Shown here: piece by piece, positions 8,497 to 17,208 of the stretch | Numbering within the stretch: the stretch's first letter is position 1 | Layout: each line of letters begins with the position of its first letter | Source of the DNA: CAVUCH01 sp963739995 | GTDB taxonomy: Bacteria; Acidobacteriota; Vicinamibacteria; Vicinamibacterales; JAENWD01 | NCBI GenBank assembly: GCA_963739995.1 | Contig: CAVUCH010000010.1 | Location: 56,120-120,119, forward strand | Direction: 5' to 3' | DNA length: 64,000 nt | Position numbers and translations under genes: made by a program | The notes under the pieces: generated by a model | Database searches by the model: none | What the model was told of the DNA's origin: nothing | Seen by the model: only the letters and a program-made list of their open reading frames with translations

Positions 8497-9684
8497 ATGC
8501 CACCGCTCATCTTCAGAAAAGGGCTGGACCTCAAAGCGGCAGTTGCCGGACAGCTCGCCGCGAGCTATCACAGCGCGATGGTCCAGCGGATCCGCGCGAA
8601 TGGATATCTCTACGAGTCTGGCCGGTTATGCGTACGTCTCGCGGCCGAGTTCGGCTTCTGCTACGGGGTCGATCGGGCGGTGGATTACGCCTACCAGGCA
8701 CGAACCCGCTTCCCGGATCGCCCGGTGTACCTCACGGGCGAAATTATCCACAACCCGCACGTCAACGATCAGCTCAGGAGCCTGGGCATCCGTTTCCTCA
8801 GCGATCCCGGCGAGAACGCGTCCCAGCTCGGTCCGGAGCACGTGGTCATCCTGCCGGCATTCGGCGTGACGATCGCCACATTGCAGGATCTGAGCGCTCG
8901 TGGCTGCACGCTGGTCGACACGACCTGCGGCTCGGTCCTGAACGTCTGGAAAAACGTGAAGCGATACGCCCAGGAAGGCTTCACATCGGTCATTCACGGG
9001 AAGTACTGGCACGAGGAGACGGAGGCAACAGCCTCCCAGGCGCTTCAGTATCCGGATGGCCATTACCTCGTCGTCTACGATCACGAGGAGGCGGGTTACG
9101 CGTGCGAGTACATCCGGCACGGTGGCAGCCGTGACGAGTTCCTCGCGCGCTTCCGCAAGGCGGTGTCACCGGGGTTCGATCCCGACCTGCACCTCGAGCG
9201 CATCGGCCTGGCCAACCAGACGACGATGCTGTCGTCCGAGTCGCTCGAAATCGGAGAACGGTTTCGCGATGCCATGCGGAACCGTCACGGCGAGGCCGCC
9301 CTTCCCGCCCGGTTCCGCGCCTTCGACACGATCTGCAGCGCAACGCAGGAGCGGCAGGATGCCGTTATCCAGCTGCTGGAGCAGGAATCGCTCGATCTGA
9401 TGCTGGTGATTGGTGGCTATAACAGCAGCAATACGTGCAACCTGACGCGGATTTGCGACGCCAGGCTGCCGACCTACCACATTGCCGAACCCGACTGCCT
9501 GCTGTCGGCTGACGCCATCCGGTTCCGACCAGCAGGCTCCAAGGACGAAATCGTCGCCACGGGCTGGTTACCCGCGAGCGGCGCGGTGCGTCTGGGCCTG
9601 ACGGCGGGCGCGTCAACGCCGGACAACCTCGTCGCCCAGGTCATCGAGACCGTCGACGGCTTCTGCAAGGGCGCAGGAGCGTGA
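8497..9684 (+). CDS. ispH: 4-hydroxy-3-methylbut-2-enyl diphosphate reductase
   Basis: IspH is the [4Fe-4S] enzyme that makes IPP and DMAPP in the last step of the MEP isoprenoid pathway. The 395-residue product is of the longer cyanobacterial/plant type, with an N-terminal extension (MPPLIFRKGLDLKA) before the core. The three cluster cysteines are visible in GFCYGVDRA, DTTCGSV and NTCNLTR, and the SATQERQ motif is present. The ATG at 8497 is favoured; a TTG at 8431 is possible in the same frame. A TATAAT hexamer at 8426-8431 is a good -10 candidate and gives a short leader to 8497, although no clear -35 is seen. It is divergent from gatB. Confidence 0.93.
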   Translation: MPPLIFRKGLDLKAAVAGQLAASYHSAMVQRIRANGYLYESGRLCVRLAAEFGFCYGVDRAVDYAYQARTRFPDRPVYLTGEIIHNPHVNDQLRSLGIRFLSDPGENASQLGPEHVVILPAFGVTIATLQDLSARGCTLVDTTCGSVLNVWKNVKRYAQEGFTSVIHGKYWHEETEATASQALQYPDGHYLVVYDHEEAGYACEYIRHGGSRDEFLARFRKAVSPGFDPDLHLERIGLANQTTMLSSESLEIGERFRDAMRNRHGEAALPARFRAFDTICSATQERQDAVIQLLEQESLDLMLVIGGYNSSNTCNLTRICDARLPTYHIAEPDCLLSADAIRFRPAGSKDEIVATGWLPASGAVRLGLTAGASTPDNLVAQVIETVDGFCKGAGA

Positions 9685-9690
9685 GGCCCG

Positions 9691-9954
9691 CTACTGGGTG
9701 GGCTGGTCCACTTCGATCGTGACGCGCACCTGCTGGTCGTTGTGTGCTCGCAGCCACTGGTGCAGCGCCGATCGAGGCTTGGCGACCACCATCGTGTCGG
9801 CGCCGACGGCGAAGTAGCCCTCGTCGGATTCCTGCTCGGTCGCGCTCACCTGTCCCTGCACGGTGATCGAGGCCTGGCTGGCCACGACGGCGCCGCCCGC
9901 GATGATGCCCACGACCAGGGCCGTCAGGATCAACATCAGCTGCTTCGCCCCCAC
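9691..9954 (-). CDS. Small single-pass membrane protein, unknown
   Basis: The 87-residue product starts at a GTG (9954) preceded by GGGGG. One transmembrane helix (about residues 6-27, LMLILTALVVGIIAGGAVVA) is followed by a soluble tail with repeated short beta-type segments (ITVQGQVSATEQ, YFAVGADTMVVA, VRVTIEVDQ). The frame remains open to 10272, but the upstream part is basic, low-complexity and overlaps a repeat element, so it is unlikely to be translated. It converges with ispH with a gap of only 6 bases. Bases 9955-10158 upstream hold no recognisable gene. Confidence 0.55.
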   Translation of the reverse strand: MGAKQLMLILTALVVGIIAGGAVVASQASITVQGQVSATEQESDEGYFAVGADTMVVAKPRSALHQWLRAHNDQQVRVTIEVDQPTQ

Positions 9955-10158
9955 GTTGCCCCCTGTTCCATGCGAGCGGCGATCCGGCCGTTCGCGATGT
10001 TCCCCGGTGCAACCGAAGTGCCACGCTGACCGCCAAGTCGAGCCGGTAAACGCCACGCCAACAGCAGACGTAGGAACGGTATGCGTCCATCTCTCGGCCA
10101 CACGCTCCCGTGGTCCTCGCGGCCACCCTGCCCGCTCGCCGCTGCGGCCGAGGGTGGC

Positions 10159-10320
10159 AGTGGCCTGTATCGGCTGAATCAGTAGTGCCTTTCGGGCGGG
10201 GCATCCCGGCTGGCGGCGTTGCTGCTCCCCCGAATACTCCCGGTATGCTCGGTCGTCGCGCCTTGCCGGCAAGGCGCCGCGCTCCGAAATCCATTACCGC
10301 TTCAGCGGATACAGGCCACT
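10159..10320. repeat. Non-coding repeat element, copy 2, with terminal inverted repeats
   Basis: A 162-bp element is bounded by an inverted repeat. The left end AGTGGCCTGTATC-GGCTGAA (from 10159) pairs with the reverse complement of TTCAGCGGATACAGGCCACT (ending 10320). The core at about 10201-10280 aligns with copy 1 at roughly 80 percent identity. The inner stem is the 20-bp palindrome GCGCCTTGCCGGCAAGGCGC (about 10258-10277). No clear target-site duplication is visible. The following 10321-10499 holds no gene that I can support. Confidence 0.65.
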
Positions 10321-10499
10321 AGCTGCGAGGGAAGTGTGGCACTCCAACGAGTTCCGGCGCGAGTTGAGCCTTACTCGCGAACAGGTCGGCCCAACGACCA
10401 GGTGTTCCAGGCAAGCCTCCCGGTCGTTGCAGGCCGGGAAGGTTGATCTCGATCCAACCGATGTGACGTTCCGGCCCACGTCAGCGGCTGCACTGCGCC

Positions 10500-10955
10500 T
10501 CAGCCTCGAATCCGCTCCCACAGCTGTCCTACGGTGAGGCCGGTCACCGGATCCCGCATCTCCCCGGCAATCTCCGCGAGAGGCGCCAGGACGAAGGCAC
10601 GGTCGCGAAACCGCGGGTGCGGCACTGTCAGGCCGGGCTCGTTGATGATGGTGTCGCCATAGAGCACCAGATCGAGATCGAGGGTTCGTGGTGCTCCTTC
10701 GAACGGCCGATGGCGGCCTTGTTCGCGTTCGAGGCCGAGCAGGAACCCGAGCAGTTGCCGTGCGGAGAGGTCCGTGGAGCCGACGACGGCCCCGTTCAGG
10801 AAGACGGGCTGGGCACCGACGGCCACCGGATCCGTGTCGATGAAGCTGGAAACGCGCAGATTCGTGAGGACACCGCCCAGGTGCTCGACGGCGAAGGCAA
10901 GGTGGGATGCGCGATCCCCCAGGTTGCTGCCGAGGGCGACCGCGACGGGTGTCAC
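10500..10955 (-). CDS. folK: 2-amino-4-hydroxy-6-hydroxymethyldihydropteridine pyrophosphokinase
   Basis: HPPK transfers pyrophosphate from ATP to hydroxymethyldihydropterin in folate synthesis. The 151-residue product has the N-terminal VALGSNLGDR, the middle TDPVAVGAQPVFLNGAV and the family signature PRTLDLDLVLYGD at about residues 88-100, ending with VPHPRFRDRAFVLAPLAEI. The length is that of a stand-alone FolK. It follows the ferritin-like gene by 4 bases and is the last gene of a three-gene leftward operon. folB and folP are not seen nearby. Confidence 0.95.
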   Translation of the reverse strand: MTPVAVALGSNLGDRASHLAFAVEHLGGVLTNLRVSSFIDTDPVAVGAQPVFLNGAVVGSTDLSARQLLGFLLGLEREQGRHRPFEGAPRTLDLDLVLYGDTIINEPGLTVPHPRFRDRAFVLAPLAEIAGEMRDPVTGLTVGQLWERIRG

Positions 10956-10959
10956 CGAT

Positions 10960-11451
10960 TCAATCGCCGACCCAGCGGGACGCCATCACCGCACCGCGCC
11001 GCGCCCCGGAGTCCGGGCGGCGGCCCAGCAAATCCTCGCGGCCTGCAACGGCCTGCTCGAAGAACCGCTGGTGCTCGCGCATCTCCCCAAGTATGACGCG
11101 CAAGGTGCCCCGGTGACGCGCGTCGCCGATGGTCTCGACGCGATCCTTCCACTTGTCGATGAACGCCGTGATTCCCGCGGCGTCCTCGCGCATGAGCCCC
11201 ACCGCGAAATCCTTCGCCTTCGAGGCCTCGATGACCGGTTCCGCGCCGGGTGGCGGGGCTACCCCGCCAAGCTCCTCGATGGCCGATCGCAACCACACAA
11301 TATGGGTGTCTTCGCGGTTTACCACGTACTGGTACGTGTTGTTGAAATCCAGGTTGCCCACGTGGCGGGACACGGCAATGTGCCGCAGCCAGAAGGCGGC
11401 ACGCTCTCCGTAGAATTCCTGGAGGAACGCCAGCAGCTCGGTCGGCTTCAC
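10960..11451 (-). CDS. Ferritin-like helical-bundle protein, unknown function
   Basis: The 163-residue product is predicted to be a four-helix bundle. His and acidic residues are spaced as in ferritin-like or DinB-like proteins: NREDTHIVWLRSAIEELGG, then GEMREHQRFFEQAVAGRE near the C-terminus. Metal binding is plausible but unproven. The GTG at 11451 overlaps the stop of the DksA-like gene as GTGA, so translation is coupled; longer starts in this frame lie inside that gene. It precedes folK by 4 bases. The name reflects fold character only. Confidence 0.6.
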   Translation of the reverse strand: MKPTELLAFLQEFYGERAAFWLRHIAVSRHVGNLDFNNTYQYVVNREDTHIVWLRSAIEELGGVAPPPGAEPVIEASKAKDFAVGLMREDAAGITAFIDKWKDRVETIGDARHRGTLRVILGEMREHQRFFEQAVAGREDLLGRRPDSGARRGAVMASRWVGD

Positions 11452-11783
11452 GACTGCTGCTTCTCTTTGCAGGTGATGCACACCCGCGTCCAGGGGATTG
11501 CGTTCAGCCGCGCGGTGGCAATGGGCTCTCCGCAGTCGCGGCACGTGCCGTACGTGCCCTTCTCGATCCGAAGAAGAGCCTCTTCGATGGCCTGCAGGAT
11601 CTTGGCGTCAGTCTGCTTCAGCTTCAGGGCGATGTGCACTTCGTTGTTACCCGTGGCCTGGTCGGCCATATCGCCCTGGCGGGTGTTGTTCTCCATTGAG
11701 GCCTGGAGCGGTTTGATGCCGCCGCTTCCGAAGAGCTCTCCCTTCTTCCGGAGCAGCGCGTCCTTGTAGCCTGAGACGTCCAT
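11448..11783 (-). CDS. DksA/TraR-family zinc-finger regulator
   Basis: The 111-residue product has a coiled-coil N-terminal part, then the C4 zinc finger CRDC-x17-CITC (GTYGTCRDCGEPI to RVCITCKEK) of the DksA/TraR family. Members bind in the RNA polymerase secondary channel and tune transcription, often with ppGpp. It is shorter than E. coli DksA and closer to the YocK/TraR-like group. The tip sequence typical of DksA (DxxDxA) is not obvious, so ppGpp-linked activity is uncertain. GGGGAGGAG lies about 11 bases before the ATG. The gene leads an operon with the ferritin-like gene and folK. Confidence 0.85.
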   Translation of the reverse strand: MDVSGYKDALLRKKGELFGSGGIKPLQASMENNTRQGDMADQATGNNEVHIALKLKQTDAKILQAIEEALLRIEKGTYGTCRDCGEPIATARLNAIPWTRVCITCKEKQQS

Positions 11784-11833
11784 GCGGTGATAACTCTCCT
11801 CCCCGCAGCCTTTTGGGGACTTGACAATCCGAC

Positions 11834-11839
11834 ATCATA
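11834..11839 (-). promoter_or_regulatory. Candidate -10 box for the DksA-like operon
   Basis: TATGAT on the minus strand lies about 50 bases upstream of the ATG at 11783 and is followed by a leader with a strong Shine-Dalgarno run. No good -35 hexamer is seen at 16-18 bases. Confidence 0.4.
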
Positions 11840-11873
11840 GCACGTCCGTCGGGCCACACGGCGCCCCGGTACC

Positions 11874-14405
11874 CTACTCCGCGCGCAGCGTGGCGAGCGG
11901 TTTCCGGCGCAGCACGTCGAGGCTCGCCGCCAGCCCCACGAGCGCGACGAGAACAGTTGTGAGGACTATTCCGAGCGCGGTTTCGACATAGGGTGGACGC
12001 CAGGAGGACTCGATGACGTACCGGCTGATGGACCAGCTCAGGGCCGCTCCTCCACCTGCACCGACGAGGCCGGCGAGCAACCCGAGCAATCCGTATTCGA
12101 CGAGGAGCACGGTGCCCACGACCCGCGAGCTCGCCCCGAGAGTCTTGAGGATGGCAGCCTCGTACACGCGCCGGTACTTCGTCATCGCAACGGCACCGAC
12201 GAGGATGAGCACCCCCGTAAAGAGCACCAGCGCGCCGACGGCCGAGATACCGAGCGTCACGTTCGCGACGACGTTCCGGACGGTGTCGAGCACTTCGCGG
12301 ATGTCGATGACGGACACATTGGGAAACGCCGCGACGAGGTCGCGTTGCATCCGGGCGCGTGCCTCCAGGTCGGCGGGGCCGCGAACCGGAGAGATGAACC
12401 CGTGCGGCGCGGCTTCGAGCACGCCGGGGCGGAAGACGAACATGAATCCGCCCGCGCGACTGTCGCGCCAGTTCACCTGACGGACGCTCGTCACGCGGGC
12501 GACGATCGGCTGCCCCAACACGTCGAACCGCACGTGGTCGCCGATGTCGATCTTGAAGCGCTGCCGGATACCGTCTTCAATCGAAATCTCCGGCGTGCTC
12601 GACGGCGTGGCGTCCCAGAACCGGCCGGCCACGATGCGTTCGTTGGCTTCAATCGAAGGACGGTAGGTCACGGTGTACTCGCGCGCGAGTGAGCCGCGCC
12701 CGCGCACCTCCTCGAGATTCTCCAGCGTGACATCCTTGCCGCGGACCTGCGTGATGCGCGCGCGGAGCACCGGGATCACGCGCGGTGCGTGGCCTGTGCG
12801 CTCGCGGAGGAACTGTCCCAGGCCCGCCACCTGGTCGGCCTGGATATCGATCAGGAACAAGTCGGGGATCCCGCCACCCACGTCGAGCGCAAAGTCACGC
12901 AGGAGGTTCGATTGGACGCCGCGGATCCCGATGATGAAGAACGCGCCCAGGCCGACCGCCAGCAGGACCACGCGAGTCTGGTTGCCGGGACGGTTCAGCC
13001 GAAGGACGGCGTGGCGTACCGCGAACGATCGCGCCCGCGCCAGCGGCGCCGTCGCTCGTATCAGTACCCAGCCAGCGACGTGCAGCACGAGGGCAACCAG
13101 CGCGAAGCCGCCGCACACGGTCGCTCCGACCCGCCACGACCCGGCCTGCCAGCCCGCGAGCGCCACGAGTGCCCCACCGGCCAGCAGTGTCGCGCCGACG
13201 CGCAGCCAGTCCCGGCGGCGCGGCCCGCCATCCTGCTGCCGCAACAGCAGCGACGGCTTGATGTGCCGCACCCGGAGCAGCGGTACGATCGAGAAGAGAA
13301 GCGAGACTGTCAGGCCAATGCCGACAGCCTGGAGCATCGCGCCGGGTGACAAGGCGTGTGAGAGCGGAAGCGTGGCTCCAGCGGTTCCCAGCTCCGAAGG
13401 TGCCGCGATCAGGGCAAGGCGACCAACGGCCAGACCCATCAGGCTCCCTCCGAGTCCGAGCACCATGACCTGCAGCAGGTACACAGACAGGACCTGCGAG
13501 GTGCTGGCACCTACACATTTCAGCACCGCGATGCTCTTCAGCTTCTGGTCGATGAACACCCGCGTGACACTCGAAACCCCTATCCCACCGAGGACGACGA
13601 CCACCAGGCCCACGAGACTGAGATAGTTCTCGGACCGCTGCAGATCCTGACCGATCTCGTCCCCGGTCGACCGGTACGACCGCGCGCTGACGAACGTGTT
13701 CCTGAAGTCGCTGCGCAGCCCTGTCATGAGCGTGTCCAGGCGGCGCTCATCGACCTTCAACATCACCTGGTAACGCGCGCGGCTGCCAAAGGCGAGCAGG
13801 CCCGCCTCCCCGACTGCCGCGAATTCCACCAGGACGCGCGGACCGAGGCTGAAGCCCCCCACGCGCCGACCTGGCTCACGTTCGATGACGCCGCGAATCG
13901 TGAACGGCAGGCTTCCAATGAGGATCTGATCGCCCTCACGAACGCCCAGTTGTGTGAGCAGCTCGGGCCGCACGAGCGCCCCGCGATCGCGTAACAGGGC
14001 CGGCCGATAGGCGGCGCCGCCGCGGAGCTCGAGCGCCCCGTAGAGCGGGAACCCGGGCTGAACGCCCCGCAGTTCCACCATCCGCGCCACCGCCTTGTTC
14101 GGGTCGGCTGGGCGCACCATTGTGGCCGTTTCGATGCTCTCCGTGCGGCTCGTGACGCCGGCTGCGGCTGCCCGCATGTCGAGCGTCTTGCGCACGGCCG
14201 GCGAGAGCGGTGCGCCGGAGCTGACCAGGACGTCTGCCGCGATCAGCGTGCGCGCCTGCCCCGCCAGCACGCCGCGGACGTTCTGGATGATCGAGCGCAG
14301 TGCAGCGATCGCGCCGACACCGATTGCGATGCAGAGAAAGAAGAAGAGCAGCCGGCGCCAGGAGGCGCGCGTCTCCCGGACGGCCATCCGCAGAACGAAG
14401 CTCAT
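11874..14405 (-). CDS. ABC transporter permease, FtsX/MacB fold (YbbP-like)
   Basis: The 843-residue membrane protein has a transmembrane helix near residues 20-40, a large extracytoplasmic domain with MacB-like core character, then two groups of transmembrane helices separated by a second extracytoplasmic domain. FtsX-type segments include GGIGVSSVTRVFIDQKLKSI and KYRRVYEAAILKTLGASSRV. This two-times FtsX layout and length match E. coli YbbP. Proteins of this class move lipids or lipoproteins, or act as mechanotransmitters, rather than import solutes. Its ATG overlaps the ATPase stop as ATGA. The order tesA, ATPase, permease recalls the E. coli tesA/ybbA/ybbP locus, although there tesA is divergent. 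Confidence 0.9.
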   Translation of the reverse strand: MSFVLRMAVRETRASWRRLLFFFLCIAIGVGAIAALRSIIQNVRGVLAGQARTLIAADVLVSSGAPLSPAVRKTLDMRAAAAGVTSRTESIETATMVRPADPNKAVARMVELRGVQPGFPLYGALELRGGAAYRPALLRDRGALVRPELLTQLGVREGDQILIGSLPFTIRGVIEREPGRRVGGFSLGPRVLVEFAAVGEAGLLAFGSRARYQVMLKVDERRLDTLMTGLRSDFRNTFVSARSYRSTGDEIGQDLQRSENYLSLVGLVVVVLGGIGVSSVTRVFIDQKLKSIAVLKCVGASTSQVLSVYLLQVMVLGLGGSLMGLAVGRLALIAAPSELGTAGATLPLSHALSPGAMLQAVGIGLTVSLLFSIVPLLRVRHIKPSLLLRQQDGGPRRRDWLRVGATLLAGGALVALAGWQAGSWRVGATVCGGFALVALVLHVAGWVLIRATAPLARARSFAVRHAVLRLNRPGNQTRVVLLAVGLGAFFIIGIRGVQSNLLRDFALDVGGGIPDLFLIDIQADQVAGLGQFLRERTGHAPRVIPVLRARITQVRGKDVTLENLEEVRGRGSLAREYTVTYRPSIEANERIVAGRFWDATPSSTPEISIEDGIRQRFKIDIGDHVRFDVLGQPIVARVTSVRQVNWRDSRAGGFMFVFRPGVLEAAPHGFISPVRGPADLEARARMQRDLVAAFPNVSVIDIREVLDTVRNVVANVTLGISAVGALVLFTGVLILVGAVAMTKYRRVYEAAILKTLGASSRVVGTVLLVEYGLLGLLAGLVGAGGGAALSWSISRYVIESSWRPPYVETALGIVLTTVLVALVGLAASLDVLRRKPLATLRAE

Positions 14406-15103
14406 GGCCGAGACGATGCCGCTAGAGGCTGCTCGGCCTGCTGCGCGGGCACCGCGCGGCCGTCGCGCAGCCCCAGTTGCGAGCTCGCCAGCAGCGCCAG
14501 AGATGCGTCATGGGTGACGAGCACCAGCGTCGTCTGCCGAGCCCGGTTCACCTGCAGCAGCAGGTCCATGATGTGGCGGCCGTTTGCGGAGTCGAGATTG
14601 CCGGTCGGCTCGTCGGCGAGCAGGATCGGCGGGTCGTTGGCAAGCGCCCGCGCAAGCGCCACCCGCTGCTGTTCACCGCCTGAAAGCTGCGACGGATAGT
14701 GATGGCCGCGTCCCATCAGGCCGACTTCGTCGAGCAGAGCGCGGGCGCGGGCGCCCGGATCCGCACGCCCTGCGATCTCCATGGGCACCAGCACGTTCTC
14801 CAGTGCAGTGAGCGACGGAATCAGGTGGAAAAACTGGAAGACGAAACCGATCTTTTCTCCGCGCAGCCTGGCGAGCGCATCTTCTCCCAGGTCGGTGATG
14901 TCTGTGCCGTCGATGAGAATTCTGCCCGCCGTCGGCGCATCGAGGCCGGCGATGAGGCCCAGCAGCGTCGACTTCCCGCTGCCAGACGGCCCCGTGATCG
15001 CGAGGGATTCGCCCGCAGGCAACTTCAGGTCGAGCGGGTGAAGGATGGTGAGCGGGGACGTCCCGCTCATCACTATCTTGGAGACACCGCGCAATTCAAT
15101 CAT
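14402..15103 (-). CDS. ABC transporter ATP-binding protein (YbbA/LolD-like)
   Basis: The 233-residue ATPase has all motifs: Walker A GPSGSGKST, Q-loop in VFQFFHLIP, signature LSGGEQQRVALARAL, Walker B ILLADEPTGNLDS and the switch histidine in VTHDASL. The DEPTGNLD form is typical of the LolD/MacB/FtsE subgroup. It must pair with the FtsX-type permease next door. The ATG at 15103 gives MIELRGVSK and overlaps the upstream stop as ATGA; the frame runs 14 codons further without homology. Confidence 0.94.
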   Translation of the reverse strand: MIELRGVSKIVMSGTSPLTILHPLDLKLPAGESLAITGPSGSGKSTLLGLIAGLDAPTAGRILIDGTDITDLGEDALARLRGEKIGFVFQFFHLIPSLTALENVLVPMEIAGRADPGARARALLDEVGLMGRGHHYPSQLSGGEQQRVALARALANDPPILLADEPTGNLDSANGRHIMDLLLQVNRARQTTLVLVTHDASLALLASSQLGLRDGRAVPAQQAEQPLAASSRP

Positions 15104-15864
15104 TGAGTGTGCCGGGGGGTGAGCAGCGGCTCCAGGTGCCCCCACATGAGGTCCGCGATGACTCGATGGCCCTGGGGGTTCGGGTGAATGCCATCCGCCT
15201 GGTTGAGCGATGGCACGCCCGCCACTCCGGACAGCAGGAAGGGGAGCAGCGGGACGTCATAGCGCTGTGCCACCGCGGAATACACGGCGCGGAACTGGCG
15301 CGTGTATGTCGCCCCAAAATTCGGCGGCGCCTCCATACCCGCGAGCAGCACGGCGATGCCGCGTTCGCGCGCGCGCTCGATGATCGTCCCCAGATTGTTG
15401 TCGAGATCGCGCGGCGCCAGGCCGCGAAGGCCATCGTTGGCCCCAAGCGCTACGACGAGCACGTCCACCCGACCTTTGAGGGACCAATCCAGGCGACGGA
15501 GTCCACCGGCCGACGTGTCCCCCGATACTCCGGCGTTCACGACCTCATGCGGCAGACCGGCGTTCCGCACCCGCTGCTGGATAAGTGCGGGATAAGCCTC
15601 TGAGGGCGCGACCCCGAGCCCCGCGGTCAGGCTGTCGCCGAGGAAGACGATCCGGCGTGTCGCGTCGGCAGAGGCTGGCGCGGCGGCTTCCGTCGGAGAT
15701 GACACGGCTGAACGCTCGAGCGGCGGGTCCGGTTCCGCCCGGGAGCATCCCACTGCGACCGCAGCCATGGCGCAGAGCAGCGCCAGCAATCGCGGAAGAT
15801 CACCGCCCGCCCGCGCAGTCCGCCGTTTTCGCCTTCTGAAATCGCCCGCACTCGCGTCAGTCAA
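15100..15864 (-). CDS. tesA: SGNH/GDSL arylesterase, TesA-like lipoprotein
   Basis: The product resembles TesA, a periplasmic thioesterase/lysophospholipase. Catalytic blocks are FLGDSLTAGLGV (nucleophile Ser), NAGVSGDTSAGG, ALGANDGLRGL and DGIHPNPQGH (Asp and His). The N-terminus is a basic stretch, a hydrophobic segment and AVAVGC, a lipobox-like site, so it may be lipid-anchored rather than soluble. The start is a TTG at 15864 with GGTGGAG about 11 bases upstream; no ATG in frame would preserve the signal peptide. A TATAGGATAAT stretch further upstream is a possible -10. It heads the operon with the ABC pair. Confidence 0.9.
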   Translation of the reverse strand: MTDASAGDFRRRKRRTARAGGDLPRLLALLCAMAAVAVGCSRAEPDPPLERSAVSSPTEAAAPASADATRRIVFLGDSLTAGLGVAPSEAYPALIQQRVRNAGLPHEVVNAGVSGDTSAGGLRRLDWSLKGRVDVLVVALGANDGLRGLAPRDLDNNLGTIIERARERGIAVLLAGMEAPPNFGATYTRQFRAVYSAVAQRYDVPLLPFLLSGVAGVPSLNQADGIHPNPQGHRVIADLMWGHLEPLLTPRHTQ

Positions 15865-16268
15865 TCGTGCTCTGGCTCCACCTGGATTTCATTATCCTAT
15901 AGGCTCCCTCTACGACGCCGCCGGAACACCGCAAGGTCCGCTGCGTCCGCGCTGCATCGCCTCACTTCACAGGAGCGCCAGCCGCACAGTTCGCCGACTC
16001 GCTCGGCGCGGCAGCGGCACCGCCGGGCCGACTCGCTCCTATGCCTGCTCGCGCCGGGCGACGACGTGGCCATCCCGGGTGGGCGTTTACGTTCGGCATC
16101 CTGGAGCTCGCGCGGGCGCTCGGCGACATGACGTCGCTCGATTACGCGAACCGTCCGCGCTGCACGTGCACCTGCCACGGGCTGACGGGCAGCAGGTCGA
16201 ACGTGCGTGCGAGTGGTTGCTGAGGGGCCTGTCGGAGGAGCGCTGAGGCGCCGAGCGACCGGGCGCGC
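15865..16268. other. Intergenic stretch with possible coding remnant
   Basis: No intact gene is supported between tesA and the PP2C gene. On the plus strand, pieces in three frames read like protein: LLCLLAPGDDVAIPG, then WAFTFGILELARALGDM near 16090-16130, then ALHVHLPRADGQQVERACEW ending at a TGA at 16246. This could be a decayed gene or chance in high-GC DNA. The tesA promoter region lies at its left end. Confidence 0.2.
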
Positions 16269-17054
16269 TTACGTCCGACGGTCGGGAGGGAGGTCGATCG
16301 TGTAGCGGACCAGCAGCGCTGTCACATTGTCGCTGGCGTTCCGCTCGAGGGCCTCGGCAACCAACCCCTCTGCGAGCTGCGGGACGTCGCCTGCCCCGCC
16401 CACGATCCGCTGCATGGTCTCATTGTCGAGCGTGCCATGCAGGCCGTCACTGCAGAGCAGCAGGATCTCGCCGTCCTGCAGCGTGCGCTCGCCGATTTCG
16501 ACCTCGGTCTCGTCCCGTGCGCCGACCACGTTGGTGAGCACGTGGCGCATCGGGTGACGCGCCAGCGTGGACTCGTCGACACCGGGTTCCTTGGCGAGGA
16601 CGGTCGCGACCCACGAGTCATCGTGCGTCAACTGGTCGAAGCCCTCAGGCTGGAGGATGTACAAGCGGCTGTCGCCAACCCCGCAGAACGTGAGCCGGTC
16701 CCTGTCGATCATGGCGGCCACGATCGTCGTACCCATGCCCGAGTAGGTCTGCTCTTCCTCACCGGCCCGAAAGACGCGGCGGTTCGCAAGCTTGACCGCG
16801 GTCAGGAGCCGGTTGCCGTTGAACGACAGCGCTGGGTTGAAGCCGTACGGCCATGTGAGGTCGCGATCCCCCTGCGTGCTCGCGAGGAAAGTGCGGATCG
16901 TGTCGATCGCCAGCTGCGAGGCGACCTCTCCCGCCTGGTGACCGCCCATCCCGTCGGCCACGACGAAGACGCCGTTCGGCACATCCCAGTGCATCGCGTC
17001 TTCGTTTGATGGGCGGACCCGGCCCGGATGCGTGACTCCGTGGGCTGTGATCAT
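16269..17054 (-). CDS. PP2C-type serine/threonine protein phosphatase (PrpC/Stp-like)
   Basis: The 261-residue enzyme has the bacterial PP2C motifs: RPSNEDA at residues 14-20, the metal-binding DGMGGH at 34-39, TYSGMGTTI, FCGVGDSRLYI, LLLCSDGLHGTL and the C-terminal SDNVTALLVRY. It would remove phosphate from Ser/Thr on proteins modified by Hanks-type kinases. No kinase gene is adjacent. It is divergent from the TPR/sigma-54 regulator, and the intervening 154 bases hold promoters for both; TAGTAT on the minus strand about 40 bases upstream is a candidate -10. Confidence 0.93.
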   Translation of the reverse strand: MITAHGVTHPGRVRPSNEDAMHWDVPNGVFVVADGMGGHQAGEVASQLAIDTIRTFLASTQGDRDLTWPYGFNPALSFNGNRLLTAVKLANRRVFRAGEEEQTYSGMGTTIVAAMIDRDRLTFCGVGDSRLYILQPEGFDQLTHDDSWVATVLAKEPGVDESTLARHPMRHVLTNVVGARDETEVEIGERTLQDGEILLLCSDGLHGTLDNETMQRIVGGAGDVPQLAEGLVAEALERNASDNVTALLVRYTIDLPPDRRT

Positions 17055-17196
17055 GGGGAACGCGCGGCAGCGGCACGTCTGCCGACGGGCGCGCCGGTCA
17101 TACTACTGTAGTGAGCAGCGCCGTTCAACCCGCGCTGGCCACACCCGCGCCGGGCTCAACCCGTGCGGGAGCGGCCGGTTGCGGCGAGCAGGCGTG

Positions 17197-17202
17197 TATA
17201 CT
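17197..17202 (+). promoter_or_regulatory. Candidate -10 box TATACT, very close to the start codon
   Basis: TATACT ends 6 bases before the GTG at 17209. If used, the transcript would begin at or next to the start codon (leaderless). No clear -35 is present. Confidence 0.35.
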
Positions 17203-17208
17203 GCGCCC

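Noticed and set aside
11821..11826. TTGACA on the plus strand upstream of the DksA-like gene
   Set aside because: No gene starts on the plus strand downstream and no -10 follows; the neighbouring genes run leftward.
15767..16246. 159-residue plus-strand open frame overlapping the tesA start
   Set aside because: Most of it is antisense to tesA or lacks coding character; only short pieces in different frames look protein-like, so it is recorded as a possible remnant instead.
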